From Smittia aterrima (Eukaryota > Arthropoda > Insecta > Diptera > Chironomidae), in NCBI GenBank assembly GCA_033063855.1, contig CP093831.1, positions 29,078,001 to 29,142,000 of the forward strand: DNA of 64,000 nucleotides, in the 5' to 3' direction. The translations under genes were made by a program, and so were the position numbers. The notes below the pieces were generated by a model, which did not search any database, was not told where the DNA came from, and worked only from the letters and a program-made list of their open reading frames with translations. Shown one piece after another: positions 1-11,995 of the stretch. Numbering within the stretch: the stretch's first letter is position 1; every line of letters begins with the position of its first letter.

Positions 1-1439
1 CGATTTAATGAAGCTTGTGTCTACTTGATGATTTGCTTGTTGTTGCTGCACAAGTTGTTTTAGCTTCTGACGTTGTAACTCTACTTGTGTCTCTTGGAAC
101 TTTTGCTGAGCAGTTTCAATTGCTGGTTTAAGTTGATTCTCATGGCCGTTGAGTTGTGTTTTAAGTAGTGATTGACCTGTAGAAGTGGATACCGATTTTC
201 CGTCTCCTGACGACAGCCAGATTTTCTGTTTTCGCTGTGCAGCGTCACATCTGTTCTTAAAGCTTTGCCATGAGTTTAAGAAACTGATGCATGCATGACA
301 TATTCGTACCGATAGGCGGTCTGCTTCATTAACCTTGCAATGAAAAGAAAAGAAGTTAACGTGGTGCTACAAAAATTTTCGTAAGTTCATGGTGTGCGAT
401 CGACCATCGAATGTGTTCACATGAAAATCGATTTCAATTAACAGCTTTCAGTTTCGTCCGCCTGCGTCGATTGGGTTGTCGCCGACTGATGTAAGCGAGT
501 GAACTATTTTCAGCTTCACGTATCTTCGTTTTTTTTCTTTCGTTTTCGAGCTCATCCATGTCACCAAATGAAATGCCGATTAAAACACATGCAGAGAGAC
601 GAAACGAAAATGTTTTGAGTTCCATTCGTTAGCCTTAAGTTGCCATCGACAAGAAACGGTCTCTCGCTTCGTGGATGTTCATTCGACGATAAGATAATCG
701 TTTTTTTTTCAAGTGCGTCACCAGCGACTTCGCAATCAGCTCCGACGTAACAATCCAGAGCTCTTAAGAAAAAATGATTGCAAGAAGAAAACGGAGAATC
801 CAAAACGAGAATGAAGGAGGCGATGAAGAGAAGCCGAAAAATAAACTGTTTGTGCATGGAGGCCAGGGATGATGCATGTTGTTCGTCAATTATCTTCTGC
901 TTCCTTTTTCAGGTATCTTTGAACGTCGTTCTCTTTCCCAGTATCAACCAAGCTGGCTATGAGATATTTTTCCATTTCAAAAAACGTCTTCTTCTCGGTC
1001 TTCTTGGAAACCTGTCCCATTGAAAAGCGAAATGGATCCACCAACTCATACACATACACTTGAGGTACACTTGAAGCCGTGTGGCAGAGCTTCATCATCA
1101 TCAGCTCAGCACCACACATATTTTACGTTTTCGTTTCTCGTCTCTGCTGCTTTTGCTCGCATGTGACCAACTACACTGACACTTATCGATTTTCTCGCAC
1201 ACCATGAGCTTTACTTTTGAGGTGATTCACTAGAGCAGAGCTGAATGGATCTTCAATTCAAGTTGAGATCCAGTTGGATGACTTTCAAAGCTTACCTGGA
1301 TCTGTACACATATGTTGATTTTTGCCTGAATTGGTTGTTTGTCAGCGGCTTGGGTCTTGAATATGTCGACACACTCACTTTCTGGTGCTAAGCAAAGTCG
1401 GCAGCAAGCTTTGCCAGTACTTTGAGCACTTTGAGACAT
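1..1439 (-). CDS. ZAD-domain zinc-finger protein, N-terminal part (gene continues off the left edge)
   Basis: Two coding exons are visible, 1439-1296 and 333-1. They are joined by a GT-AG intron in phase 0, and the second exon runs out of the window. The first 48 residues carry CRLC (Cys13, Cys16). The second exon supplies RICHAC (Cys60, Cys63) followed by SFLNSWQSFKNRC. This spacing is the treble-clef zinc-finger-associated domain (ZAD), a dimerisation module at the N-terminus of many insect C2H2 transcription factors. After it comes a Gln/Lys-rich stretch at about residues 100-160 with the look of a coiled or low-complexity linker. The C2H2 fingers expected downstream are not in the window, so the DNA-binding part and the exact orthologue cannot be named. 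The start Met lies directly ahead of the domain. A 5' UTR splice acceptor near 1492 is possible. Confidence 0.85.
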
Positions 1440-4400
1440 TCCGGTTGATGTTGGGCTTCCAAATGATTTTCTCTTCTTTATTGTTGAGTTTAGCTAAAGA
1501 ATAAATAATACTGTGCTGTGAAATTCTTGGATTTACTAAGAAACGCAGATGATTCAGTCAGACGATTCTGGCAATGGTTTTCTTCATTCGTTTCTTCGAG
1601 AGAGGATTTTCGAGAGAGCGAAAAACTTCTGCACCAAAAAAAGGTTGAATGAAAATTTGTGAGGTAAATATCGAAAAAATCCGAGGAATTTTTAAAAGGT
1701 TTGAAAAGAATATTATCTGACGAGATTAAGAGCAAGTCATCTCTGAATGATAGAAGGTTCAGTAATTAGATATTTTGTTATTTTAATTAGTAATAAGAAG
1801 TGAAACCATTCTTGGAATAATAACAATATTTCGAAGAAGCAAGGAAGGGAGAACTCCACTTTTAAGCCAAATGAAGCTTCTCTTTAAGTGCGGTCTTCAG
1901 AAATATTAAATATTTCGAATCTTCTCTTATCCCTTAGCCGCAGTAATTTTGAATTTCCGGTTTCATAGCGAATCGATTCTCGTCATCGCCACACACATAC
2001 CTTGAGCTATTGACGAAAGAGAGACCACAGAGTTATATATTATTCTTCTTCTTTTGCCTTCAGCAAATCCACTTCACTCCTCGACTGGCAAACCTCGACT
2101 GAAACTCTCTCTCTCGTATATGCCAGCTCGGATTTTTCGACGAAAAATGATGGTGATACATGACGTTGTGTGCCTCGAGATCGCTGTTGTGTTTGATTGA
2201 GAACGATTGGGGAAGAGTTGGAAGTGCCGAACTTCGAAGCTTGTTAAAGCGAATCTAGAGATACTTGCCATGTGTCTTGTTTTCCATTCTCCTTCATCCG
2301 TCTATTTGTGTTTCATTAAGCATATGACCAATAGACCGAGTGAGCGAGCATGGAATTGCGTAGAGAGCACAGGAAGGTAGCAGGCAGATGGCATTTTGTG
2401 TCTTCAGCAATGATGAGGGCACAATATCAAAAAAGCTGTTCTCTTCGTTTATTGCGTCTGGTTCGCGTCGAGTTCTCTTGCATTCGTGTTGGTGGCTGAA
2501 GTGCCAGCGCTAACGTGAGTAATGATTTCTGACGATCTCGCATGCATTTTAACAAGAACTTGATAATTTTTTGGCCGCAGTATTAACGTTTCTTTTGGCG
2601 ACCACATTGGCATCAACCAATTTTTTCTTTTTTAAAATGTCCAATACATCCATCCCACCGCCGCAATATTAACGTTTAGTTAGACACAGTGATACGACAT
2701 TTCGTCAATGACCATGACTCCGAATTGTGGAGAAAATATTTTGTTGATGTTACTCGTGCTTTCTTGATTAAGAAAATCCACGGTTTGTCGCTACCATGAA
2801 TTTCAAAAGTTTTCAATGGAAAAATAATTTGAAGCAACAAATTCTTGTTCTAAGTAGCCGAAAGATCTTGTTAGCAGCGAACTTCTTAAATTAAATAAAA
2901 TTCTTCGTTCTCAAGAGAATAAGATTCAAGTGACGAGTGCCATAGAATTCGTAACATGTATGCGTGATTTCGTTAGAAAATCGCCGAATTCAGTACGGAA
3001 AAAAATTCGCTCCTTTCTACAAACGTGGTCGGCTTTTTCTGCAGTCGAGAAACAGGATGAAACAGCGAAATGCCTGCTGCAACTCGAACTCCATTTGAAC
3101 AGACTGTACTTTTCAGTTCAACCATTGCCTTCTTCTTTCGCTACACTCACTTCTCTTCCCATCCGCGTGATGTCTGCAGGTTGGCTAGTGTGTTTGGCGG
3201 CGTAATAGCTATACTGCTTCCAACACATGTGCATTAACTCGTCAATCGAGACTTTGACGACTCTTCCCATCTTGAGACCAGAGGAAAGAATTTCAGCAAA
3301 ATGATTTTTTGATTGAATTCGTGTGATGGGTAGAAAATGTCAAAAGTTTATAGAAGTTGAAAAAACCAATCGTCAGTTATTCGAAGATTCACCATATCAT
3401 TTGGTTTGATCTGATACTTCTCATTGACACTCGATAGAGAATTTCTATTTTTATTCAACGGAGCATCTGCGAAATAGCATCCAAGATTTTTTTTTTCGTT
3501 TCTCCTAAACGATCAACGTAAGCTTGATTCCTGTCCAGGTGTTTACCGTCATTTAGGTTAATAAATCGCAATATTTTCTTCAACTCGCTGCTGATAGCTT
3601 GTTATCGCGACAGCTGATAGACCTAGCTCTGCTTATAAACCCCGGCAATGTTATCATTCACTTATGTTTTAGCTTTCAAACGCTGTGAGTGATTGAAAAA
3701 AATTGCCTGAACTAAAATATTTGAGGTGATTCCATTCATAAGAAAACAGTTTAAAAAATATTTTGTTTATCAAAACAGATTTTTCCCATTGCGAATCAAA
3801 TTTTCTTTGCGTAACCTCTCATCGCAACTCTCTCATTTTCCTTCTGCACATGACGAAATCAAGGGTAACGACTCGAAATGAGTGTTGCACAACGTGCAAA
3901 TTGAGAGAACGCTTAGAAAAATGAGAGAATGAAAAATATTGGATTGTTCTTCGCCGCTGAATTTAATATCTACACGATTTTTGTTTACATTTCACTTTTT
4001 ATTTTCTCGAACATGTGGCTTTTGTTTTGATCTCTCGCAAGCTTCTTGATTTTTTTTATGAGAAGTGATTTGAAAATATTTTTACCGGCTTTGGTCACTT
4101 TAATGTAAAATCAATTTTTCATGTTCATCATTTCTTTGTTGAACCCTCGCGAAATTATAAAAGCAAGCCTTCGAGAAATCTAATCTCCCTTTAATCCAAT
4201 AGTTATAAAACGACCAAAGTCATTGATTTCTTCGTTTACACACACCAGCAAGTATCAAAATCTCCTGAGAGCTGTGGCCACTGATGTTTCACGTCCCCAG
4301 GAAATGTTCATCAAAGTTTCTTCTCTTTTGTCAACCCTCGCTCATTGGCCTACCGTTTACCGCGCAAGCATCTTATCGTCATGTGATATCACAATTTCGC

Positions 4401-7400
4401 TGACAGAACCAAATCTTATTTCTCCAGTTTTTTTCCATTCAATCAAGTTCCAGCTAATGCCAAAATAGTTTTCTTCTTTCCCTCATCGACAAATGTCTTA
4501 GCTGACAAAGAATTTCTCCCATAAGAAAGAACTGAAAGAAATCTCGAAGCAAACAACCTCATCGTTGAAGTCAGATTGCTGTGTGCTGGTTGAGATTCGA
4601 TGAAAGGGCGCAGAAGCATAAACTGTCAGCTCACTGTGTGATCTCGTACCGAACTCACCCCATCCCATCAGGCATTCGATTCCGTATTTATTCCCCCTTT
4701 CTAGAAGCGTCATCCTTAGCCATAAAATCGGTTTACTACCACACAGCTAAGCAGGCATGAAAGTCTCGTAAACTTTTCTTATGTGCCTCGAGAAGAAAAT
4801 TTTGTGATTTCATCCGAGATGTTGAAGTCTCGTCGCTATGTACACGTTTTACCATCATCTTGCGCTGCCATCCGCTTTCTCTTCTTGCCGTTTGGTGCGT
4901 ACAGCCTTTTCTTGTTCGTTTTATTGTATCCTTCGAACGAGAGTGATGAGTTGGCACCGAAAGCAAAGTAAAGGAGGCTATCTCGCTTCCACTGAATGTG
5001 ATGATGGAACGGAACATCCGTCCATCATTTTCATTTGTAAATGAATGAGAAAATATTTTTTTCGTTAATGTCGAGGTTGAGTAGTAAGACTCTGATTCAC
5101 CCTTTGATGGCTTTCATTTAGATGTTCGTAAAATCCTATGACATTATTTCTTTGAATAAGAACTTATCTAACTATTGATCTTTTTCTTCATTCCTTAAAC
5201 TGCTAAGATTTCATTGTAGTTGATGAATTTATTCTAACTAAATATGTTTGAAAATTATTTCTAAATCGCAAATTGACTCAAGAGTTTAATGAACTTTGCT
5301 TAGTTTCACGACAAGTAACGCTTGACCGCCGATTTAACTACTTTACGGAAGAATATGTAGAAGGTAGATATAAAATCGATAAGCGAAGGAGAACAATCCT
5401 TAGTCTTGACGAAGGGAATGCGTCAAATGCGTGAATTTGTGTGTGTGCGTGCTAACCCTCGGTCCATCTTGACTCCCGTTCATCTTCGTCGCCAATCGCC
5501 GTAGATGTTCCGTGGATGAGATTTAAAATGTCATCATATCGAGCAAGAATTCTCCGTAATTCTGATTTTCTCTTGTTAAACAGATAGCAATATTTAAATT
5601 GCCTAACTGATAAATTTTCTTTTAACATCGAAGTTTAACACATAAATCTCGCGATGACTAATAGTTTTATTCCAGTGATATTCTTTTCATTTTTTCATAA
5701 CCCATGACGAGCTGGAAGTGACTATTTTATGCCAAACTCAATGCGACGATTCAGCGGATGGAATATAGTTGAAGTGGGTGGGCGAGAGGTGCATGAAAAT
5801 TGAACGGTCGTCTATCTGGTTGGGCCGAAAATCAATACAACAGAATTTCATTTGATGGCGACCATTCGGGATATTGGACAATCGCGCGAACCGATTGTGT
5901 TGTTTATTTAATTGTTTCAGCGGCGAGAAAACGAACAGACGACAATCTTGTGAAGATATCTGAAACCCTTTGCAGTAAATGTATTACAACAATACATTGA
6001 GGCTTCAAGATTGTCAATTGCCGTAATACAAAATTAACGTTGAATGCAAACAGAGCCTGCTCACTTTTACCACCGCAGATAGGCTTCAATTCCCTATGTG
6101 CATTGAAAACGGGCGACAATCGAAATCAATGCTGCCCACACTTTATAAAACGCCCACCTGAGAATTGTGTCCCAATTTAATTATCATAATTCACGCTCAA
6201 AAAACCTCATTACACACAAACATTCGAAGAGACATACACACACGCATAGATAATTTCGCGCTGACAAATGAAAATATCCAGGCACCCGATAATTAAGTGC
6301 ATGTTTCCGAAAGGCGGGAGTGATTAGATTACGAGGTCAATCAGGAATTGAAGTCAAGCGTAACAATGCAGGATTTTTTTCTTGCGGATGAGATCGATAT
6401 AAAGCAGTGCGAAACTCGCTGCGAGATGCTTTGATGGTTGGTGAGAATTGTAAGAATGATGGAGAGGAAAGGGAATATGAGATGAAGCTGAAACCCATCT
6501 GCAAAGGTTTCTTCTTTCTTTTCTTCCCGTTTTCTACCTGACCAGAATTCTTTTCGTTGATGATACCAAGACTGACAACTTACCAATACAGGTTTCTTGA
6601 AGTTATCCGGCTCCATCATCGAGTTGACCTCAAGTGATTCGCAATTTTAATTTCCTTTGCTTCTTTAAGTCGCAATTGAGCAGAACCGCGTTTAATTTTT
6701 GTGGATTGTAAAAATTCGATTTCACTGTCAAATAACTGTTCACTTCACAAGCCACTGCGATTGTTCACTTTATCGCTTGCAAAATTATTAAAGTTAACAC
6801 TCTGTCAGAACACCGTAAGAGAATGAATGAGAAAGCGACACCACTCATTTAAACATCATCGAATCACTAGCGCTGTCTAAATGTGAAGATGTTCCTCGTT
6901 GAACGGATCAACTGAAAATGAATCAGCCAGCAGGCTGATGTTGCGAGAGGGATTTTTTCGGTTGAAGGAAGGAAGAGAAAATGAAACTCAGTTCTGTTGT
7001 GTTCTGATGTTGTGTGTGGAGTGGAATGGATAATGTGCGGAGATTGGGAAAAACGCAATCGAGAATCAGGCGCGTTTGATGGTGTAATTTCCTTTCACGT
7101 TTTTTATGGCAAGATATTTTTGGTGACGCGATCTAATCCAGCCATCAAGTTGGATATGTTTGTTTCTGTTGCTTAGCTTAAACTTAAATGTCATAAAGCT
7201 TAAAAGATCAATTAATCTTAAAATTACAACCAACTTATTAAAATTTAATGAAATCAATGTAATTCTTCGAATACTTAGTAAAGCAATATTTGAAATAACA
7301 ACCAGCTCTATGAGCCGTACTCGAGAGCACTCGTCATGTCACCGACCGTGTTTCTTTATTTATCTCTTTCTCTCACAATTTACGAGAAGCTGACTGCTGC

Positions 7401-7505
7401 TTAGCTATTGGAGATTTTTCTTAAGAGAATTGTATAAAAGGAAAGCTCGCGACATTTATTCTACAGTGAATGATTATCTGTTAGTAAGAGAGTTGGTTCA
7501 TTGCG
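1440..7505. other. 6 kb gap without a recognisable gene
   Basis: This stretch holds the 5' flank of the minus-strand ZAD gene and the upstream region of the plus-strand regucalcin gene. The open frames in it are all under about 95 codons, lack good splice partners and show no family resemblance I recognise. TATA-like sequences occur on the plus strand near 3633 (tataaac) and 6133 (tttataaaacg), but I could not attach an exon to either. It may contain 5' UTR exons, enhancers or non-coding RNA. The bases alone do not show which. Confidence 0.6.
7433..7440 (+). promoter_or_regulatory. TATA box of the regucalcin gene
   Basis: The sequence tataaaag sits about 30 bases upstream of an initiator-like acagtg near 7464. 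It is about 70 bases before the signal-peptide ATG at 7506. The spacing fits a focused TATA/Inr promoter that would make the first coding exon of the secreted-form regucalcin transcript. Confidence 0.6.
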
Positions 7506-8737
7506 ATGAAGTTTGTTTTTTTGTTGATAGTTATTGAGTTCTGCGTGAGTTTCTAATTTTTTTGGGGCAACTTCAATACCCCACTGAAAACCTTTTGATG
7601 CGTTTCCACTTTCCAAAATTGCATTAAACATTGAATTCAGTTTAAATTTACCGCTTGCCTTAAAACAATCGAACAAAATGTGTTTAACATCGATTTTCTG
7701 TTATTTTTGTTGTCGTCAGATGGCAGAGATCGAAATCGAAGAGATTACGAGAGTCGACCAGCGCTGTGAGCTTGGCGAAGGCCCACATTGGGATGTTGAA
7801 AAGCAAAGCTTGTTTTACGTCAACATCCTTGAAGATTCAGCCATATTTCGATATGATTTGAAGTCGGGCGAAATTTTCAAAGCGACGATAAAAGAAGACA
7901 AGTCGCCAATCGGATTTATCGTTCCTGTTGATGGAAAAGTTGATGAATTTATCATCGGAGCTAGGCGACGACTTCTTTTGATAAAATGGGACGGCCAAGC
8001 ATGGGAAGCTGACATTTTAAAAGTTCTTGCTGAGGTTGATTCAAATCTCGAAGGAAATCGAATCAATGACGGGAAAGTCGATCCTAATGGTAATTTGTTC
8101 TTTGGTACGATGGGCGACGAATCAAAGTTCAGTTTAATTGATCATCGAGTGGGATCTTTGTACCGATTCACGAACGATACTGGCATATCAGTTGTTGATG
8201 GATTCAAGGAGAATGTTGGAGTGAGCAATGGATTGAGCTGGGACGTTAAAAACCAAAAATTCTATTACATTGACTCGGTTACGCGTGATGTAAAGGTTTT
8301 TGATTACAATCATTCAAAAAGTATCGTCAGTAAGTAAACTTTACTTCAAGCTAAATTATGAGTTCCGACAAAACAAAATTTTATTGTCTATTTATCAAGC
8401 GAATCCATCAGTTCTTATCAACTTTAATGAAACTCATTCGGGTGAACTCTTCGCTGCTGACGGAATGACGATTGATAAGGATGGAAAAATTTATGTCGCT
8501 ACTTGGAATGGATCAAAAGTAATTGTCATCGATCCGAAGACTAAAAAAATAATTCGTGAGATTCAAATGCCAACAAAACAAATAACTTCACTTGCTTTCG
8601 GTGGTAAAAACTTAGATATCTTATACGCAACAAGTGCTGGAAGGCCAAAACCACAAGAAAGCCCCGCTGGAGGGATTTTTAAGATCACTGGACTGAATGC
8701 CAAAGGCGTTCCGATGAATAAATTTAAACTTTATTAA
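7506..8737 (+). CDS. Regucalcin / SMP-30 family protein (gluconolactonase-like), with a signal-peptide first exon
   Basis: Exons are 7506-7544, 7720-8329 and 8400-8737, all in phase (328 codons). The body matches SMP-30/regucalcin end to end. Landmarks are LGEGPHWD near the N-terminus with the metal-binding glutamate, NRINDGKVDPNG, VSNGLSWD, FAADGMTIDKDG and the C-terminal GGIFKITGLNAKG. The family forms a six-bladed beta-propeller that binds a divalent metal and hydrolyses sugar lactones. Vertebrate regucalcin acts in the cytosol and is linked to calcium handling. Here a 13-codon hydrophobic exon (MKFVFLLIVIEFC) lies in frame upstream, just after a TATA box, and joins an internal ATG at 7720. 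A secreted form and a cytosolic form from 7720 (315 codons) are both possible. A polyadenylation signal is at 8832-8837. Which form is used is my inference. Confidence 0.9.
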
Positions 8738-8897
8738 AATTATGTTGAAATTCATTTGATTTTATTGGAAACATTTTTAAGGTGAAAGTTCACGTTTTAC
8801 ATATTTTGTAAGAAAAAGAATTCAAAGGGAAAATAAAGAAAATTCATATTTTTAAGATTAATAATTCAGAACTGTGCCGATTGCTTGCTCGGTACAT

Positions 8898-11800
8898 TTA
8901 TGATTTGTCAGTTGACGAATCTTTTTCGTCTGAGGCACTGCCAGAAACGTGTGGAGTAACACTCACCGGTGGAGGCATTGAAATAACTGGTTGCATTGGA
9001 GCTGTAGCAGGGAAAATAGGTGCCATGTGTGCAATTTGTGGAGTTGCAGGAAGTGATGGTGTGTAGTACATCGGAACTGGCGGAGCAGAGAATTGCTGAT
9101 AATATGGCATGGAAGTCTGCGGATAAGTGTGATAAACTCCAGTATCAATTATTCCACTATCATTGCTGCTTAATAGTGAACCATCCATGAGCTGCTGCTG
9201 TTGTTGTACTGGGTAATAAACTGGCTGTGGTTGACCTTGGAAAGCTAAAAAATAAAAAGAAAACCGTTCAGAAAGAGGCAAAATTTAACATAAATTAATT
9301 GAACGTACGATATGAGTATTGAATGCCAGGCGGCATTTGATGAAGATAAGAATCGTCAGCAACTTGGAATATCATTGCAACACCTGGTCCAGGTTGTTGC
9401 GGCGCCATCATTGGTTGTTGCGATGTCATTACTTGCTGTTGATGATGATAAACTGGAACTGATGATTGATACTGATCATGTAAAATTGTTGGAGAAGCGG
9501 TTGTCGGCGCTGTAGTTCCAGAGGACTTTTCTTGATTCGGAACATTTGATTCTGTTGATCCTTTAGCATGGAATGTTTGTGAATGAATCATAACTTTACC
9601 AGTTTGTCCTCCTGCTCCTCCAATTTTTGACTCATTCTTGTGAAGGTTTTTGACGTTCGAATTGAATTTAATTTCCTTTCTTGATTGATTTGACCAGTTC
9701 GAGCGATAAGATCCTTCCTCACGATTATGTTCTCGATTTCCAAAAGGACGACGATTTGCGTTTCGGTTGTCGCCGTGAAAGCGATTGCCATGAGCTGGAT
9801 TCATTTTTGTCGAGACAGGAGTGTTAGTCGGAACTGGTGGCGTTTCATTTTTGCCTGCAGTTTGATCCTTGACATTTTCAACGGCAGCAGCATCTTGACC
9901 TTCATTCATATCAAGATTACCGAGTTGTGAAACCACAGCATCCAAGCGACGATTCGCTCCCGTTGCATGGAAGTATCTCACACCGATATTATAGAAGAAT
10001 TGAAGTGAAGCAACATCGTTGTGCGGTAAGTCCTCACCATTTTGGCCATTGCTTTCCTTTGGCTGCCAGTTTACAGAGCTTGATGACAATTCCGCTTCGC
10101 TCATGATATTGAAAACATCTCCTCCTGAAGACGTCTCGTAGTGCTGCTGTACGTGATTGGGAGGAGGAATTGAATAGTTTCCATAGGGCATGACATGTTG
10201 ATAGTTCAGAGGAGCATACTGAATTTGTTGCTGCTGCGATGGCATGTATGGAATCATTTGGCTGCTCCAGCCTTGAGAAGGAGACGCAGCATACATAGGA
10301 GTCATAGGAGTCGTAACGTTTAGTTGCTGCTGATATTCATGCGTTGGCTCATGCGTCTGCTGTTGATAGTAGAAATGTTGATCAGGCTGACCTGGCGCAT
10401 AAGAACTTTTACGTTCAATGTCACTTACATAGGCCATTTGAGGCTGATTCTGGTTTTCGGAATTTGTGTATTGCTGTTGATGTTGATTGTGGAAGTTATT
10501 ATTGAAGCGTCCACCTCCTCGCTTTTTATAACCACCTCGAAAGTTTACATTTACGGGCATCAGCGTCATTTCAAGAGCTTCTTTAGCTGGAACAAACTGA
10601 TCTAAATTTGTCAGTTGATTAAGCTCGTATGAATCCAAAGAATGATCCAATATCACATATTTCTTCTTCTCCTCATCATCTAGTGTCAGATATCGATCTT
10701 CATCGACAATCATTTCGTATTTATCGCTGTTGAATTTATCATAGGCTCCATTTCGTCGGTTTCGATTGCAACCGTACATGAAGTTCTTTTCATCCAGCTG
10801 TTGTTTCATTGGGAAATCCTGTCGGGAAAATTAAGAAGTTATCTAAAACCACATAATAATTTGCAAATTTTAACTTACTGCAGAATCCAGCCACTTCAAA
10901 CGTTGTTCCTTTCGGTTTTCGCTCCATAATTCAAATTCAGTGTTTCGATAGATGCTTGGATCAAGTGCTTTCGCTACTTTGTAAGGAAATGGTGTAATTC
11001 CTTCATCCAAGAGCTGACGAACGCATGACTTAGTTTTGTCGTGAAGGAACCCATCAATTGGTTTGAAAATTTTCATTCTGCCTTGATCGTCAATTCGATG
11101 AATGATTGTTATTGCATCTTTATGTTCCTCGATGGTCTTCTCGAAGTCATCTTGATTATGGAAGTGGCAAGTGTTGGGATCTTTCAAAACACAATTGGAG
11201 TCCTCATGCGAGTCAAAAGAACTAACTTCGCCTGATTGCGTAATGTATTGATCAGGATCATCTTCAAGCGGCAAAGTAACCTTCTCTTCTTGATCATGAA
11301 GCATTCTTTCAACAGCGTACTGAACGTCGGGAAGCTTAAAGACCTCAGAATACAGGATGTTGTATACAACAGCTTTATCGATAAAATAATGAGAACAAAA
11401 TCTGAAGTATGCGTGTAATATTATTTACCCTGGCACTCAGCAAGTCGTTCAACATAATCCATTGTGTAGATGACATCGAAATGTTTATCTTTGTGAGAAT
11501 AAAAAACACGAAGTGGATTGATTGAATCATATGAATCATCCTTTACGTAAAGCAGACTAGTTGTTTGTAGGTTCGAAGTTGGTTCAAAGAGAATGACATT
11601 TTTTCTGTAAAGATAATGAATAAGAACCTTTTTTGAGATTAAGTCTTCGTATCCTTTTACCTGTAAATACGAGCAAGTACTCTCAGCTCAAGCAACGATC
11701 CATGAGTTCTAGGACGACGAAGCTGACTTATGTAGTTGAAAAAGTTCTTGTCAACTTCATTTGTGTATTCCTTTGGCCGAGATTCCATGTAAGCTGCGCA

Positions 11801-11995
11801 ATCCTGTCGAACTTTCTCGTGATAGTTCTGGATGTCATAAACTTGATCAGCAACAACTCGGAACAACGAAGATGCATCTCGAGCGATATGTTTGCGATAG
11901 AATCCTTTTTCTTCTAAGAAGTGGTCGATCGCATCTGGCCCAGGTTTACTACCAGTAGCAAAAGGACGTCGAGTACCATCAACTTTCTCTTGCAT
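8898..11995 (-). CDS. otu: Ovarian tumor (Otu), OTU-domain protein with a Ser in the catalytic Cys position
   Basis: Five exons (11995-11661, 11604-11429, 11372-10879, 10818-9309, 9244-8898) splice in phase into 953 residues. An OTU fold occupies about residues 20-170. Its nucleophile loop reads RDASSLFRV where active family members have DGNCLFRA, so Ser43 replaces the cysteine. The partner histidine is kept (DKHFD, His153). The middle contains FMYGCNRNRRNGAYDKFNSD, which I recall from fly Otu. From about residue 430 the chain is rich in Gln, Asn, Pro, Tyr and Met with RGGYKKRGGG, a low-complexity segment of the kind found in RNA-granule proteins. Fly Otu is needed for oogenesis and germline sex determination and has been linked to deubiquitination. 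An upstream splice acceptor six bases before the ATG implies a 5' UTR exon. Confidence 0.9.
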
